A DNA stretch of 64,000 bases from Actinomycetales bacterium (GCA_002919305.1 PKFB01000021.1:62001-126000); one strand, 5' to 3'; positions 18,377-29,202 are shown, numbered from the stretch's first letter. Program-made: numbers and translations. The notes: a model not told the origin generated them from the letters alone.

Positions 18377-19396
18377 TTGTGCCCGGAGCCCGACTCCTCC
18401 CCCTCCGGCCCGGCACCCGGCTTTCTAGACCGGGCCGCCTTGCGGGGTGACTGTGCGAACTGCTTCGGTCTATGCTGCGTCGCCCTGCCCTTCGCCGCCT
18501 CAGCTGACTTCGCGGTCACCAAAGCGGCCGGACAACCGTGTGTGAATCTGACCACAGACTTCCGCTGCGGTATCCACGCCCGACTCCGAGAGCAGGGTTT
18601 TGCGGGATGCACCATCTTCGACTGCTTCGGGGCAGGCCAGCGGGTCTCACAGGCCACCTTCGGTGGCATGGACTGGCGGAATCCACGCGTCGCGCGCCGC
18701 ATGTTCGAGGTGTTCGTGGTGATGCGGCGGCTTCACGAGCTGCTGTGGTACGTGGCCGAGGCCCTGACCCTGCCGGCGGCCCGTCCGCTTCATCAAGAGC
18801 TACGCCGCGCCCTGGTGGAGATCGAGCAGCTGGCCCGCGGTGACGCCGACTCCCTCATCGGGTTGGATGTGGCGGCGCTCCGCCAGAGAATCAATCCCCT
18901 GTTGCTGCGGACCAGTGAGTTGGTACGCGCGCGGGCGTCACACAGCGGAAGTCCTGGAAAGCGCCCCAAGAGCTACCGCGGGGCCGATCTGGCCGGAGCT
19001 AGGCTCGCCGGCGCCGATCTACGAGGCGCGGATCTTCGAGGCGCCTGCCTCATCGCCGCCGATTTGACCGGCGCTGACCTGAGAATGGCCGATCTGATCG
19101 GCGCCGATCTGCGTGACGCCAAGCTGAACGGCGCCGACCTGACCGACGTGCTCTTTCTGACTCAGCCTCAGCTCGACGCGGCCGTGGGGGACGCCACCAC
19201 CAGGATTCCTCACGCGCTGGAACGTCCCGCGCACTGGCCCCGGGTGCCTTCACCGGTTGCCCAAACCGCTCAGAGGACGGCCGTCTCTGGCGCCTCCCCC
19301 GACCGGCTGACGCGATCGGGGCGCCCAGCACATGACCACCCAGCGGCCCGCTCACGGCGCCGTAGCTCCCCCGGTGAGACCCCACCCACCTCATAA
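18377..19396 (+). CDS. Pentapeptide-repeat protein with N-terminal Cys-rich metal-binding-like domain
   Basis: The 339-residue product combines two parts. Residues about 24-90 hold CANCFGLCC, then CV, CG, GC and DC, a pattern like the YkgJ zinc/iron-chelating domain (CxxCxxxCC plus further cysteines). Residues about 200-265 are pentapeptide repeats of the A(D/N)LxG type ([21 protein letters not shown]), which form a right-handed quadrilateral beta-helix. A helical linker rich in Arg lies between. Beyond 265 the sequence is Pro/Ser/Arg-rich and perhaps disordered. The TTG start has CAGGAG ten bases upstream. Function is unknown; a DNA-mimic role like that of MfpA is possible but there is no topoisomerase gene nearby. 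Confidence 0.82.
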   Translation: MCPEPDSSPSGPAPGFLDRAALRGDCANCFGLCCVALPFAASADFAVTKAAGQPCVNLTTDFRCGIHARLREQGFAGCTIFDCFGAGQRVSQATFGGMDWRNPRVARRMFEVFVVMRRLHELLWYVAEALTLPAARPLHQELRRALVEIEQLARGDADSLIGLDVAALRQRINPLLLRTSELVRARASHSGSPGKRPKSYRGADLAGARLAGADLRGADLRGACLIAADLTGADLRMADLIGADLRDAKLNGADLTDVLFLTQPQLDAAVGDATTRIPHALERPAHWPRVPSPVAQTAQRTAVSGASPDRLTRSGRPAHDHPAARSRRRSSPGETPPTS

Positions 19397-19528
19397 AGCC
19401 GGACGCCGGATTATCGCCGCACATACGTCCCCTGAGAGCGCATACCCCTAGCCCTGGCTAGCCCTGGCGTCCCCACCACCATGGGCTCCACCGCACGACG
19501 GTTGTCCACAACCTAGGCCCGTCGCTGG

Positions 19529-20443
19529 TTACTGGGTGTGGAGAGCTGCGCTCTCCCGAGCGGCGACCTCCATGCAGATCTGAACAAACTCGTCCACAGC
19601 CCTGCGCCGGTCACCGCAACGCCAGGCCACAACGACCTGAGTAGGGCTGATCGTGTCGACAGGGCGATAGACCACGCCTGGCTGCGAGGAGAAGCGTGCC
19701 ACTGACGCGGCGGTAAAGCACACCCCGATGTTGTCGGCTAAGGCCTCCAGCAGCTCCTCAAGGGAGTGGGCTTCGCCGCCGATGACGACCGGGCGCCCGG
19801 CGCGTTCAGTGGTCGCCAGCCAGTAGTCACGCCACGGGCCGGTCTCGGCCGGCATTGCGATGAACGGCTCGTCAAGCACCTGCTCGAAACGCACCACTTC
19901 CTGAGCGGCGAGCGGGTGCCGGGCGGACATCGCCAACCACCGCTCCTCCTCAAACAGCATCCGCATGTGCAGCCGTTCCTGCCCCGGTACCGGCGGCCTG
20001 AGAAAGGCCACATCCACCTCGCCGTCGAGGAGACCGGCGGTGGGGTCGGTCCACGCACCCTGGGACATCGTGATCCGCCAGTCCGGACGGCGTTCGTTGA
20101 ACTCCGCGAGGATCTCCGGGATTAACTCGGCCGCGCTATTGGCGATGACGCCCACCCGCAAAGTACGCGCCTCCTCAAAGGCGACACCCCGGGTGAGGGC
20201 CAACGCCCGCGACCAGCAGTCAAGCAGCCGCCGGGCCTCCGGCAGCAGAACCGCTCCAGCAGCGGTCAACTCGACCTGACGGTGGGAACGCCGCAACAAG
20301 GGAATCTGCAGTTGTAGCTCTAATTGGTGGATCTGCTTGGACAACGCCGGCTGCGACAGATGAAGCCGTTGCGCCGCTCGGGTGAAGTGCAGCTCCTCTG
20401 CCACCGCGACAAAGGACCTCAGCAGCCGTAGATCCACGTCCAT
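19529..20443 (-). CDS. LysR-family transcription regulator
   Basis: The 304-residue protein has the N-terminal winged helix-turn-helix (FTRAAQRLHLSQPALSKQIHQLE, about 20-42), the linker helix, and a type 2 periplasmic-binding-like effector domain from about 90. LysR regulators usually control a divergent gene, but no convincing gene starts within the 600 bases upstream on the plus strand, so its target is not adjacent. It converges with the pentapeptide protein gene. The effector is unknown. Confidence 0.9.
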   Translation of the reverse strand: MDVDLRLLRSFVAVAEELHFTRAAQRLHLSQPALSKQIHQLELQLQIPLLRRSHRQVELTAAGAVLLPEARRLLDCWSRALALTRGVAFEEARTLRVGVIANSAAELIPEILAEFNERRPDWRITMSQGAWTDPTAGLLDGEVDVAFLRPPVPGQERLHMRMLFEEERWLAMSARHPLAAQEVVRFEQVLDEPFIAMPAETGPWRDYWLATTERAGRPVVIGGEAHSLEELLEALADNIGVCFTAASVARFSSQPGVVYRPVDTISPTQVVVAWRCGDRRRAVDEFVQICMEVAARESAALHTQ

Positions 20444-21091
20444 TCCACGAGACCATCTCTACACCTAACGGACATATCCATTTAATTATTAAAGATCATC
20501 GTCCAGTTTGCCCCAGATACAGGAGTTAAGACGGTGGCCGCTCAAGGCGTATCAGCGGCACGTTGCCCGACCTCGACCGACGTTCAGGGCAGGGCGGTGT
20601 TCCAGGCCTCGCTTCTCGTGCCGCCCGCACCGCACCACACCGAGAACGCAAGGCGGTGGGGTTGGTGGCCCCCTAAGGGGGCACACCCACGTATGGTGGG
20701 GCCGCACGTTGACGGTGAAGCCTGTTCTTGGCGACGGGCTCAGGGCACGTGCGGCCCGCTGCGGCGCTCGGTGAGCCGACACGTCACAACCGGGCGGCTT
20801 TTCGCCGTCTCACTACCGACTACTGTCAATAAAAATCAGCCGCGGTTCCGGCGTCTTGAACCAGCTCGACCGTCAAGACCGTCAAGAATCGCAGATCTGC
20901 CCTTGGGGTCTTGCCGCGGTCGTCCTCAAAGCCGCTGAGCTTTTCGAACCGGCCCCGTTAGGCGGCGTTGACCATCCGCTGGGGGCGACGGAGTCGACCT
21001 CCTCTGAACTGCGGTGTTGAACTGCGGCGGCGACGGAATTCATGCACGAATCACGTGCAAAGAAGTGGCCGGATGGGTATTCAGGGAAATG
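20444..21091. other. Gene-free region between lysR and the GGDEF gene
   Basis: About 650 bases with no convincing gene on either strand; open frames here have no ribosome site and unusual composition. The only clear structure is a short hairpin GCCCCC-TAA-GGGGGC at 20668-20682. Confidence 0.5.
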
Positions 21092-22735
21092 ATGAGTGGT
21101 ACGCGCGCACTAGTGGATCTGGTAACGGCGGCGCTACAGGCCGTGCGTTCCGTTCCTGACGCGTGCCAAACTGTAGTGACGATTCTGAGAACTCGCGGGC
21201 GATCTCACCCTGAGATTCCGATTCCGGACCGGGATCAGATTCCGTCCGGCGATCCTTTGACCGCAGTGGTGTTGCTGTGTACCGGTGATCGATTGCGGTG
21301 CTTCGGCGCCGCCGGCACCTGGTATGTCTTCGATGGGGTTCCCTTGAACACCGGTATGGTGGGACGGGTTTTCCGTACCGGCCAGCCCGCCATTCTCCGT
21401 GACGTCACCACCGACCCCGACTATACGGCGCTCAGCAGCGGCGTCCTGTCCGACGTGTGCGTACCCCTGAAAAGCAAAGACGGCCGTTCCATCGGGATCC
21501 TCAATCTGGAATGGGCCACCCCCATCGATGAGAAGCAGTGGAGTATGGCGGCCTGTGGAGTCGCCGCGGCCCTTGAAGCCCGGATCGCCGCGCTCGGTGG
21601 GGTCCCTCCGGAGTCAGGAAGCCAACGAATGTTGCGGCACGCGTTGGCCCTCACCTCCGCCCCGACCGAGAACGACTTGCTCAGCAGGAGCCTGATCGCG
21701 GCCCAGGACGTCTCCGGGCTGTCAACGGCGGCGATCCTGCTACCGACCTCTCGGCAGGAGCCTCCTCGCCATATCGCCGCAAGCCAGGAGTACCCCGAGT
21801 GGGAGCTTCCGGGCACCCGCAGCGTCAGCGCCCACAGCATTGTGGATAACCCTGTGGATAACTCTGTGAACAAAGCTGTGGAAAACCCGGTACGCATCGC
21901 GGGCGCCCTCGGTCCGCTCGCTGGTCACATCGCCCGAGCTGATCAAGAGATCCTCAAGCTGGTGTTGTCCCAGATCCACCGCCACGGCTCCGCGTACACC
22001 TTGGGTGATCCCGCCGGCCTTAACGCCCGGGAATTCAGGAGCCTGGCCGAACTGGGATTGCGGACCGCCGTCGTGGTGCCCATGGGCGCCGACAGCGAAG
22101 CGGGTGGGGTCCTGCTGTGCGCCGACGCGCGGGTGAGCCGCCCGGCCGTGGCCACCGTGAGCCTGCTGGAGCTGCTCGCCTCCCAGACGTGGATCTGCCT
22201 GGAGCGGCTGCGTACCCTGGCCTACCTCAATGAGCGCGCCGGCTCTGACCCGCTGACCGGGCTACGTCACCACGGTCGCTTCGCCGAGCGTCTGGCCTTG
22301 GCCCGCCCGGGGCGTACCGCGGTGCTCGCCATCGATGTCGACGAGTTCAAAGTCTTCAACGACACCTACGGTCACCCCGCCGGCGACCAACTCCTAGTGG
22401 ACCTGGTACGCGCGTTGCAAGCCGTCCTCCGCCCCCGGGATGACCTCTACCGGATCGGCGGTGACGAATTCGCCGCCGTCGTGGAGGTCAACCACGCCGA
22501 TGAGGCGGTACGGATCGGAGAACGGCTGGTTGCCGCTGCCCGCACGACGGGTCGCACGATCAGCGTGGGGGTCGCGGTCCGCACCCCAGGAGAATCCCCC
22601 CAAAGCACGGTACGCCGAGCCGACAGCGCTTTGTACGCCGTCAAACGGAGCGGCCGCGACGGTGTCCGATTCGCAGAACCAGACCCGGATGAGGAGCTGA
22701 TCATCGAGCCCGGAAACGGATTCCGAAGCCTGTGA
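21092..22735 (+). CDS. GAF-GAF-GGDEF diguanylate cyclase
   Basis: This enzyme would make cyclic di-GMP from two GTP. An N-terminal GAF-like sensor (about 40-165) and a second one (about 175-370) precede the GGDEF domain (about 385-540), which keeps SDPLTGLRHHGRF, the catalytic GGDEF (456-460) and an inhibitory-site RPRD five residues before it, so product inhibition is likely. No membrane helix is seen. The frame is open to a TTG at 21014, but the ATG pair at 21089/21092 follows AGGGAA, and the second is chosen for spacing. Between the two GAF domains is a four-residue-period insert VDNP-VDNS-VNKA-VENP encoded by an array of DnaA-box-like 12-mers. Confidence 0.9.
   Translation: MSGTRALVDLVTAALQAVRSVPDACQTVVTILRTRGRSHPEIPIPDRDQIPSGDPLTAVVLLCTGDRLRCFGAAGTWYVFDGVPLNTGMVGRVFRTGQPAILRDVTTDPDYTALSSGVLSDVCVPLKSKDGRSIGILNLEWATPIDEKQWSMAACGVAAALEARIAALGGVPPESGSQRMLRHALALTSAPTENDLLSRSLIAAQDVSGLSTAAILLPTSRQEPPRHIAASQEYPEWELPGTRSVSAHSIVDNPVDNSVNKAVENPVRIAGALGPLAGHIARADQEILKLVLSQIHRHGSAYTLGDPAGLNAREFRSLAELGLRTAVVVPMGADSEAGGVLLCADARVSRPAVATVSLLELLASQTWICLERLRTLAYLNERAGSDPLTGLRHHGRFAERLALARPGRTAVLAIDVDEFKVFNDTYGHPAGDQLLVDLVRALQAVLRPRDDLYRIGGDEFAAVVEVNHADEAVRIGERLVAAARTTGRTISVGVAVRTPGESPQSTVRRADSALYAVKRSGRDGVRFAEPDPDEELIIEPGNGFRSL
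21841..21888 (+). repeat. Four tandem 12-bp units containing DnaA-box-like 9-mers
   Basis: The units begin TGTGGATAA (21841), TGTGGATAA (21853), TGTGAACAA (21865) and TGTGGAAAA (21877). The first two are perfect complements of the TTATCCACA DnaA box; the others have one or two changes. The array lies inside the diguanylate cyclase coding region, in phase with codons. Confidence 0.85.
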
Positions 22736-22941
22736 CCTAGGCGCGGGTCGTAAGACCACATGTAGGAACGATCCACCCATAGGTAGGGATCCGCCGCGAC
22801 CGTAAAGATTAATCACTGATCTTCACTATTTTTTCACCACTATGGTCAAGGCTTGGGCACAACGAGCGGTTGGCTCTTGCGTCCGGGGGATCGCCTGGCA
22901 CCATTGGCGTCCATCAGGACCGACCAGGACGGAGGAAGCAC

Positions 22942-23793
22942 ATGCCCGTTACTTTCCGGCGTCGTCGGTCGCTCGCCGCGACCGGGCTCGCGCTCAGTCT
23001 CGCCGCCGCTGTCACGGGATGTGCGCGTGAGGACAATAGCGGTACCTCCGAGGAGCACCCCGAGGTCAGCCTGGTGGAGGCCGGCCAGCTGACCGTCTGC
23101 ACCTCCCTGCCGTACCCTCCGTTCGAATTCGAACAAAGCGGAGAGGTCGTCGGTTTCGACATCGCGCTGCTTGACCTGGTCGCCGAAGAGCTCGGTGTAG
23201 ACCTGGAGATCATCGACACCCCGTTCGAAGGGATCCAGTCTGGGCAGGATCTCAACAACGAACGCTGCGACGTCGCCGCCGCCGCTATGACCATCACCGA
23301 AGAACGCGAAGCGGTGCTGGACTTCTCCGACGGCTACTTCGACGCCAACCAGGCGATGCTGGTCCCCGCGGATTCCCCCTACACCTCCCTGGCCGATGTG
23401 GCGGGGCAGCGGGTGGGCGTCCAGGCCGGCACCACCGGCGAGATGTACGTCACCGAGCAGAACGAGGCGCAGGGACTCGACCTCGACATCGTCACCTACG
23501 AGGACCCCGCCACCCAGCAGCAGGCGCTGGCCAACGGTGACATCGCCGCCGCCGTTAACGACCTGCCGGTGTGGGCGGACTTTGTCGACGACAACCCGGA
23601 CTTCATCATCGGGGCTGAGTTCGACACCGGTGAGGAGTACGGCTTCGCGGTCCGGACCGGCAACTCCGCGCTCCTCGACGTGATCAACGATGTCCTGCAG
23701 CAGGCACGCGAGGACGGTACCTACGACGAGATCTACGAGGAGTGGATCGGGCAGGCCCCGTCGGCCTCGTCGCCCTCACCGTCGGCTTCCTGA
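22942..23793 (+). CDS. ABC transporter substrate-binding lipoprotein, polar amino acids (family 3)
   Basis: This is the extracytoplasmic binding protein of a polar amino-acid importer. The first 27 residues are a lipoprotein signal (RRRR, hydrophobic core, lipobox VTGC with C27). The SBP family 3 fold follows, with YPPFEF and VVGFDIALLDLVAEELG near the N-terminus and the conserved RVGVQAGTTGEMYV loop. The tail is Ser/Pro-rich and probably disordered. ATG at 22942 is chosen for GGAGGA six bases upstream. It heads an operon with the permease and ATPase genes; the specific substrate (glutamine, glutamate or basic amino acid) cannot be told. Confidence 0.92.
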   Translation: MPVTFRRRRSLAATGLALSLAAAVTGCAREDNSGTSEEHPEVSLVEAGQLTVCTSLPYPPFEFEQSGEVVGFDIALLDLVAEELGVDLEIIDTPFEGIQSGQDLNNERCDVAAAAMTITEEREAVLDFSDGYFDANQAMLVPADSPYTSLADVAGQRVGVQAGTTGEMYVTEQNEAQGLDLDIVTYEDPATQQQALANGDIAAAVNDLPVWADFVDDNPDFIIGAEFDTGEEYGFAVRTGNSALLDVINDVLQQAREDGTYDEIYEEWIGQAPSASSPSPSAS

Positions 23794-23869
23794 CCGAAGG
23801 CACCATCGCCCCAGGTGAGCTGACTTAGACGGCCCGATCAGCGTCTCCTCGACCCAGCTGGGAATCGCC

Positions 23870-24754
23870 ATGACCAGTGACCCGCCGACCGAGACCGCGC
23901 CGCCCGCGTCCGGAAACCTCCCCGAGCCGATCGTGGTCCGCCGCGGGCGGTTCAGCCCGCGGCAGCGGCAACGGTTCACCCGCCTCATCCAGTACGCGGT
24001 GTTCGTGGTGATCGTCGGGCTTGTCGCGGTCACCGCGGACTGGAATCGCCTTGCGGAGTCCTTCTTCAACACCGAGGTGATCGGTGAGCTCTTCCCTGAG
24101 ATCCTCCGCATCGCACTGATCAACACCATCGTCTACACGCTGCTGGCGTTCGCGTTCGGCCTGGTCGTCGGGCTGATCTTGGCGTTGATGCGGCTATCCT
24201 CGATCGGTCCGTACCGCTGGTTCGCCACCGCGTACATCGAACTGTTCCGCGGTCTGCCGGCGCTGCTGGTACTGCTCGCGGTCGCCTACGGTTTTCCGCT
24301 CGCCTTCCCCAACCTGTACATCCCCGGCGGCGGCTACGGGGAGATCGCGCTCGGGCTTGGACTTACCGCAGCGGCCTACATGGCTGAGACGATCCGGGCC
24401 GGCATCCAGGCGGTGCCTCGGGGGCAGATGGAGGCCGCCCGGACCTTGGGCATGTCACACACCCGGGCGATGATCTCGATCATCCTCCCGCAGGCATTCC
24501 GGGTGGTGATCCCGCCGCTGACCAACGAGATCATCCTCCTCACCAAGGACACCTCGCTGGTCTACATCCTGGGGTTGTCGCTGACCGAACGGGAACTGAC
24601 CTCCTTCGGGCGGGACGCGATGACCCAGTACGTCAGCCTGACACCTTTGGTGATGGCGGGCCTGTTGTACCTGGTCATTACGGTTCCGTTGTCCCAACTG
24701 GTACGCCACCTGGAGGTCCGTACCGCGAGGAAGGTGGGTAGTGTCCAGCACTGA
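23870..24754 (+). CDS. ABC transporter permease, polar amino acid (HisM/GlnP family)
   Basis: This is the membrane subunit of the importer, 294 residues. A cytoplasmic N-terminal stretch precedes a first helix at about 42-62, and the family core follows ([21 protein letters not shown], about 84-104) with [15 protein letters not shown] and the EAA loop [22 protein letters not shown] that docks to the ATPase. A single permease gene suggests a homodimeric channel. The 3' end overlaps the ATPase gene by 14 bases. Confidence 0.92.
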   Translation: MTSDPPTETAPPASGNLPEPIVVRRGRFSPRQRQRFTRLIQYAVFVVIVGLVAVTADWNRLAESFFNTEVIGELFPEILRIALINTIVYTLLAFAFGLVVGLILALMRLSSIGPYRWFATAYIELFRGLPALLVLLAVAYGFPLAFPNLYIPGGGYGEIALGLGLTAAAYMAETIRAGIQAVPRGQMEAARTLGMSHTRAMISIILPQAFRVVIPPLTNEIILLTKDTSLVYILGLSLTERELTSFGRDAMTQYVSLTPLVMAGLLYLVITVPLSQLVRHLEVRTARKVGSVQH

Positions 24755-25592
24755 CACTGGCCGGTCCCCAGGGACTGTGCAGACCGATGACCCCAGGTCG
24801 TTGGCTGTCCGCATCCGTGGGCTGCGCAAATCGTTCGGCACGCTGGATGTGCTGCGGGGCATCGACCTGGATGTCCGCTACGGCGAGGTGGTCTGCATCA
24901 TCGGCCCCTCCGGCTCCGGCAAGTCCACCCTGCTGCGCTGCACGAACCTGCTGGAGACCCCCTCCGCCGGACGCATCGAGGTGTTAGGGGTGGAGATCAC
25001 TGACGCCGATGTGGACATCGACGCGGTCCGCCGCCACATCGGCATGGTGTTCCAGCAGTTCAACCTGTTCCCCCACCTGTCCGTGCTGGACAACCTGACC
25101 ATCGCGCAGCGCCGGGTGTTGAAGCGCTCCCGTCAGGAGGCCACCCGGATCGCCCAGGAGAACCTGGCCCGGGTCGGGCTGTCCGAGAAAAGCCAGGCCT
25201 ACCCCAATCAGCTGTCCGGTGGTCAGCAGCAGCGGGCCGCGATTGCCCGTGCGTTGTCGATGAATCCGCGGCTGATGCTCTTCGATGAGCCCACCAGCGC
25301 CTTGGACCCGGAGCTGGTGGGTGAGGTGCTGACGGTGATGCGCAACCTCGCCGCCGAGGGCATGACCATGCTGGTGGTCACGCACGAGATGGCGTTCGCG
25401 CGGGAAGTCGCCGACCGGGTGGTGTTCATGGACGGTGGTGTCGTCGTCGAGGACGGGCCACCCTCGGAGGTGTTGACCTCACCTCGCCAGGAGCGGACCC
25501 GCGAGTTCCTGCACCGGGTGCTGGACCCCACCCATCTCACCCGCGACGAACTCACCGGCGAGGAGGCCACGACGGATTCGGTCGCTTCCTGA
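24741..25592 (+). CDS. ABC transporter ATP-binding protein, polar amino acid (GlnQ family)
   Basis: This is the ATPase of the importer, 283 residues. It shows Walker [10 protein letters not shown], the Q-loop [11 protein letters not shown], the signature LSGGQQQR, Walker [15 protein letters not shown] and the switch histidine VTHE. The start is GTG within the end of the permease gene, consistent with translational coupling. A 22-residue N-terminal extension and a C-terminal acidic tail are outside the common core. A hairpin terminator lies 170 bases downstream. Confidence 0.93.
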   Translation: MSSTDTGRSPGTVQTDDPRSLAVRIRGLRKSFGTLDVLRGIDLDVRYGEVVCIIGPSGSGKSTLLRCTNLLETPSAGRIEVLGVEITDADVDIDAVRRHIGMVFQQFNLFPHLSVLDNLTIAQRRVLKRSRQEATRIAQENLARVGLSEKSQAYPNQLSGGQQQRAAIARALSMNPRLMLFDEPTSALDPELVGEVLTVMRNLAAEGMTMLVVTHEMAFAREVADRVVFMDGGVVVEDGPPSEVLTSPRQERTREFLHRVLDPTHLTRDELTGEEATTDSVAS

Positions 25593-25765
25593 AGACCGTC
25601 ACCTGCGGCGGGTATCCCCAAAGAAGCGCCTGCGGGCTTGTGGTACGCGCGATCAGGTCCGAAAAGCGCACGCTGCCCGCCTGTACTCCGCTTATATGCG
25701 CTGTAAAGGGCGCCGCTGCTCAGGCGTGAGGCGGCCGGCGCCGACAGCGGAACCGAAACGACGCG

Positions 25766-25804
25766 GCGCGTACCCTCCGCCGAAAACCAGCAGAGGGTAC
25801 GCGC
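25766..25804. terminator. Bidirectional terminator between ABC operon and asd
   Basis: An 11-bp perfect stem (GCGCGTACCCT, 25766-25776 with 25794-25804) with a 17-base loop lies between convergent operons. Confidence 0.55.
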
Positions 25805-25857
25805 CCGCAAGCGTCCCGTCCACGCCGGCCCCGGTCGAGGGGCCGGTCGGGAAGCGG

Positions 25858-26928
25858 TTAGAACTCGGTCTCGGCAACCAGCTCGGCGATCTGGGCGGTG
25901 TTGAGCGCCGCGCCCTTACGCAGGTTGTCACCGGTGATGAACAGGTCCAGTGCCCGTGGGTCGTCCAGGGAACGCCGGATCCGCCCCGCCCAGCAGGGGT
26001 CGGTGCCCACCGCATCGATCGGCATCGGGAACTCGCCGGCAGCCGGGTCGTCGACCAGGACCACACCGGGGGCGGCGCGGATCACCTCACGCGCCCGTTC
26101 GACCGTGACCTCGGTACCGAAGATGGCGTGGATCGCGGTGGAGTGGCCGGTCACCACCGGGACCCGCACACAGGTCGCAGACACCTTCAGATCCGGCAGC
26201 CCGAGGATCTTCCGGGACTCGTTGCGGATCTTCAGCTCCTCGCTGGACCAGCCGTCCTCCTTCAACGAGCCTGCCCACGGCACCACGTTGAGCACCAGCG
26301 GTGCCGGGAACGGTCCGAGGTCCTCGCCCACCGCCTGCCGGATGTCGCCGGGACGGCTGCCTACGCTCCGATCGCCCCCGACCTTGGCCAGCTGGTCGTA
26401 GAGCGCGTCCACACCGGCCTGCCCCGCTCCTGAGGCGGCCTGGTAGGAAGCGACCATCAGCTCCCGCAGCCCGTACTCCCGGTGCAGCGGGGCGATCGCC
26501 ACGATCATCGACAGCGTCGTGCAGTTGGCGTTGGCGATGATGCCCTTGGGGCGGTTGGCCGCCTGCTCCGGGTTGATCTCGGGGACCACCAGCGGCACGT
26601 CCGGGTCCATGCGGAACGCCCCCGAGTTGTCGATCACGATCGCACCGCGCTCCACGGCGATCGGAGCCCAGTGCGCCGAGACCTCGTCGGGGACATCGAA
26701 CATCGCGATGTCCACCCCGTCGAAGACCTCCGGCGCCAGGGCCTGCACCGTCAGCTGCTCCCCGCGTACCGTGATCTTCTTGCCTGCTGACCGGGGTGAA
26801 GCGATCAGCCGGATCTCACCCCAAATGTCCTTACGGGACGACAGCAGCTCGCACATCACGGTGCCGACCGCGCCGGTAGCCCCCACCACTGCGAGCGTGG
26901 GCCGCCTGCGTTCCGTCATTCCTGTCAC
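25858..26928 (-). CDS. asd: Aspartate-semialdehyde dehydrogenase
   Basis: The enzyme reduces aspartyl phosphate to aspartate semialdehyde for lysine, threonine, methionine and diaminopimelate synthesis. The 356-residue product shows the NADP-binding GATGAVG (17-23), the catalytic cysteine in NANCTTLSM (C136) and the substrate-binding region [11 protein letters not shown]. It overlaps the aspartokinase gene by four bases (ATGA), so the two consecutive enzymes of the pathway are translationally coupled, as in mycobacteria and corynebacteria. Confidence 0.95.
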   Translation of the reverse strand: MTGMTERRRPTLAVVGATGAVGTVMCELLSSRKDIWGEIRLIASPRSAGKKITVRGEQLTVQALAPEVFDGVDIAMFDVPDEVSAHWAPIAVERGAIVIDNSGAFRMDPDVPLVVPEINPEQAANRPKGIIANANCTTLSMIVAIAPLHREYGLRELMVASYQAASGAGQAGVDALYDQLAKVGGDRSVGSRPGDIRQAVGEDLGPFPAPLVLNVVPWAGSLKEDGWSSEELKIRNESRKILGLPDLKVSATCVRVPVVTGHSTAIHAIFGTEVTVERAREVIRAAPGVVLVDDPAAGEFPMPIDAVGTDPCWAGRIRRSLDDPRALDLFITGDNLRKGAALNTAQIAELVAETEF

Positions 26929-28190
26929 CTCCCGGTCCCGGCGTACACCGTGGCTTCTTCATCGCCGCCGAGGTCGAACGCCTCGTGGATGGCACGCACC
27001 GCCACGTCCAGGTCCGTGTCGCGGCAGACCACCGACACCCGGATCTCCGACGTGGAAATCATCTCGATGTTGACGCCGGCCTCGCCCAGGGCCGCGAAGA
27101 ACTTGGCGGCCACTCCGGGGTGCGACCGCATCCCAGCACCGATCAGCGAGACCTTGCCGATGTGGTCGTCGTACAGCAGGCCCTCGAACCTGATCTTGTC
27201 CTGCATTTTCTGGAGCGCCGCCATCGCCGCCGGGCCGTCGCTCTTGGGCAGGGTGAAGGAGATGTCAGTCCGACCGGTGCCGTGGGTCGAGATGTTCTGC
27301 ACGATCATGTCGATGTTGATCTCGGCGTCGGAGATCGCCTGGAAGATCAAGGCGGCCGAACCCGGCTCGTCAGGTACCGCCAGAACCGTGATCTTCGCCT
27401 CGCTACGGTCGTGCGCGACGCCGGTGATCAGTGCTTGCTCCACGGGAAGATCCTCCGTTGACCCGGTCACCACCGTGCCGGGCCGGTTCGAGTACGACGA
27501 ACGGACATGGATCGGCAGGCCCGCGCGCCGGGCGTACTCGACGCTGCGCAGGTGCAGCACCTTGGCGCCACAGGCGGCCAGCTCCAGCATCTCCTCATAG
27601 GTGATGCGTTCGATCCGGGACGCGTTGGGGACGATCCGGGGGTCGGCGGTGAACACGCCGTCTACGTCGGTGTAGATCTCACAAAGGTCGGCGTTGAGCG
27701 CCACCGCCAAGGCCACCGCGGTGGTGTCAGTACCACCCCGCCCCAGGGTAGTCACGTCCTTGGTGTCCTGCGCCACACCTTGGAAACCGGCAACGATCGC
27801 GATCGCGCCCTCATCCAGGGCGCTACGGATCCGGCCCGGCGTGACATCGATGATCCGAGCCTTGCCGTGCACCGACGTGGTGATCACGCCGGCCTGCGAA
27901 CCGGTGAATGAACGCGCCTCGTAACCGAGGTTGTGGATCGCCATGGCTAACAACGCCATCGAGATCCGCTCACCCGCAGTCAGCAGCATGTCCAGCTCCC
28001 GCGGCGGCGGCAACGGGCTGACCTGACTGGCGAGGTCGAGCAGTTCGTCGGTCGTGTCGCCCATGGCGGAGACCGCGACCACAACGTCGTGGCCGGCTTT
28101 ACGAGTGGCCACGATCCGCTCCGCAACCCGCTTGATGCGTTCAGCGTCCGCGACCGAAGAGCCTCCATATTTCTGGACGACGAGGGCCAC
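26925..28190 (-). CDS. lysC: Aspartokinase
   Basis: The enzyme phosphorylates aspartate, the entry step of the aspartate-family amino acids. The 421-residue product begins [13 protein letters not shown] with the kinase motif KYGGSS and contains GFQGV and [13 protein letters not shown]; two ACT domains (about 265-410) bind lysine and threonine for feedback control. In related genera an internal start makes a separate regulatory beta chain from the ACT part; I cannot confirm one here. It is first in the operon with asd and divergent from a lipoprotein gene. Confidence 0.95.
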   Translation of the reverse strand: MALVVQKYGGSSVADAERIKRVAERIVATRKAGHDVVVAVSAMGDTTDELLDLASQVSPLPPPRELDMLLTAGERISMALLAMAIHNLGYEARSFTGSQAGVITTSVHGKARIIDVTPGRIRSALDEGAIAIVAGFQGVAQDTKDVTTLGRGGTDTTAVALAVALNADLCEIYTDVDGVFTADPRIVPNASRIERITYEEMLELAACGAKVLHLRSVEYARRAGLPIHVRSSYSNRPGTVVTGSTEDLPVEQALITGVAHDRSEAKITVLAVPDEPGSAALIFQAISDAEINIDMIVQNISTHGTGRTDISFTLPKSDGPAAMAALQKMQDKIRFEGLLYDDHIGKVSLIGAGMRSHPGVAAKFFAALGEAGVNIEMISTSEIRVSVVCRDTDLDVAVRAIHEAFDLGGDEEATVYAGTGR

Positions 28191-28431
28191 CGTTCTCCCT
28201 AGGTACTGTGTTCCGATTTCTGATGTATTCGGGACGTCCGGGCCGGTAAGGCCGTTCCACTGCCGGCGTTTCGCCGCCGCAGCCTACGAACTCCTGCGGG
28301 GGCTGGCGAACGGATTCCCGCCGCGCGTTCCCTGGTCAGGGTACCGGCATATGGACCTGGTTCGGCGACACCGTCCCGAGATCCGGTAGGCCTCGCAGGA
28401 GAAACCGGCGTGCCGCAACCGTCATGGCGTT

Positions 28432-29202
28432 ATGACTTCGGACAATGTCGGCGTGACACGCTCCACCATCCGTCTGGTCAGCACCCTGTCCGCCCTCGCT
28501 TTGGTGACCGTCGGATGTGGTGGCCCTAACACGGCCGTGGTGACCCCCTCGACCAATCCCACGCCATCGCTGCCGGCCCCGGAGCCGGATGCCCGCACTC
28601 GCCTGGCGGGCCAGATCGCCGCGGCCAAGGACGAGCGTTACACCGCCAGCTATCTGCTGACCGGCCCTGACAACGTGGGGCGCACGGTCACGGTGGTGCT
28701 GGCCCAGGACGGCTCCTGGCGAGTCGACATCCCCGGTGGTGCACGAGGCGGCACGGTTGACGTTTCAATCGCCGGTAACTCCGATGGTGTGTTTCAGTGC
28801 ACCTCCTCCTGCGTATGGGTCGCCGCGCCGGGCGAGCCGATACCCGCCGAGATTGATCCGCGCGTCCACCACCTGTTCACCGACTGGCTGGATGTACTGC
28901 TGGACCGGCAGGCGGCGCTGTCGGTCGCGCCCGCCGATCCCCTCCCCGGCAGTCAAGGCACGTGCTATTCGGTGGAGCCGACCACCGTGTCCCTGACGCC
29001 TCCGATGGACTCCGGGATCTACTGCTACCTGGACAACGGGGTGTTGACCGCCGCGCAGTTCAGTCCCGGTGTCCTCGTCTTGATCGGTGAGCCAGGACCC
29101 GCACCGGAGAGCGTCGCGCTTCCGGCCCCGATCGCGCCAGCCGGCACCAGCCCGGTGCCCACGTCACCTCCCCCGCCCTCTCCGACGCCTGACCTGCCCT
29201 GA
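28432..29202 (+). CDS. Lipoprotein of unknown function
   Basis: The 256-residue product has a lipoprotein signal ending in the lipobox VTVGC (C29 from the ATG, C23 from a GTG at 28450 that may be the real start). A Pro/Thr-rich linker follows, then a domain of about 170 residues with four cysteines (FQCTSSC, TCYSV, IYCYL) that could form two disulfides, and a Pro-rich tail. I do not recognise the family, though the length and order resemble LpqN/LprG-like cell-envelope lipoproteins. There is no good ribosome site. It is divergent from aspartokinase. Confidence 0.75.
   Translation: MTSDNVGVTRSTIRLVSTLSALALVTVGCGGPNTAVVTPSTNPTPSLPAPEPDARTRLAGQIAAAKDERYTASYLLTGPDNVGRTVTVVLAQDGSWRVDIPGGARGGTVDVSIAGNSDGVFQCTSSCVWVAAPGEPIPAEIDPRVHHLFTDWLDVLLDRQAALSVAPADPLPGSQGTCYSVEPTTVSLTPPMDSGIYCYLDNGVLTAAQFSPGVLVLIGEPGPAPESVALPAPIAPAGTSPVPTSPPPPSPTPDLP

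Noticed and set aside
20534-20938. 134-codon plus-strand open frame between lysR and the GGDEF gene
   Set aside because: No ribosome site, irregular composition and no recognisable motif.
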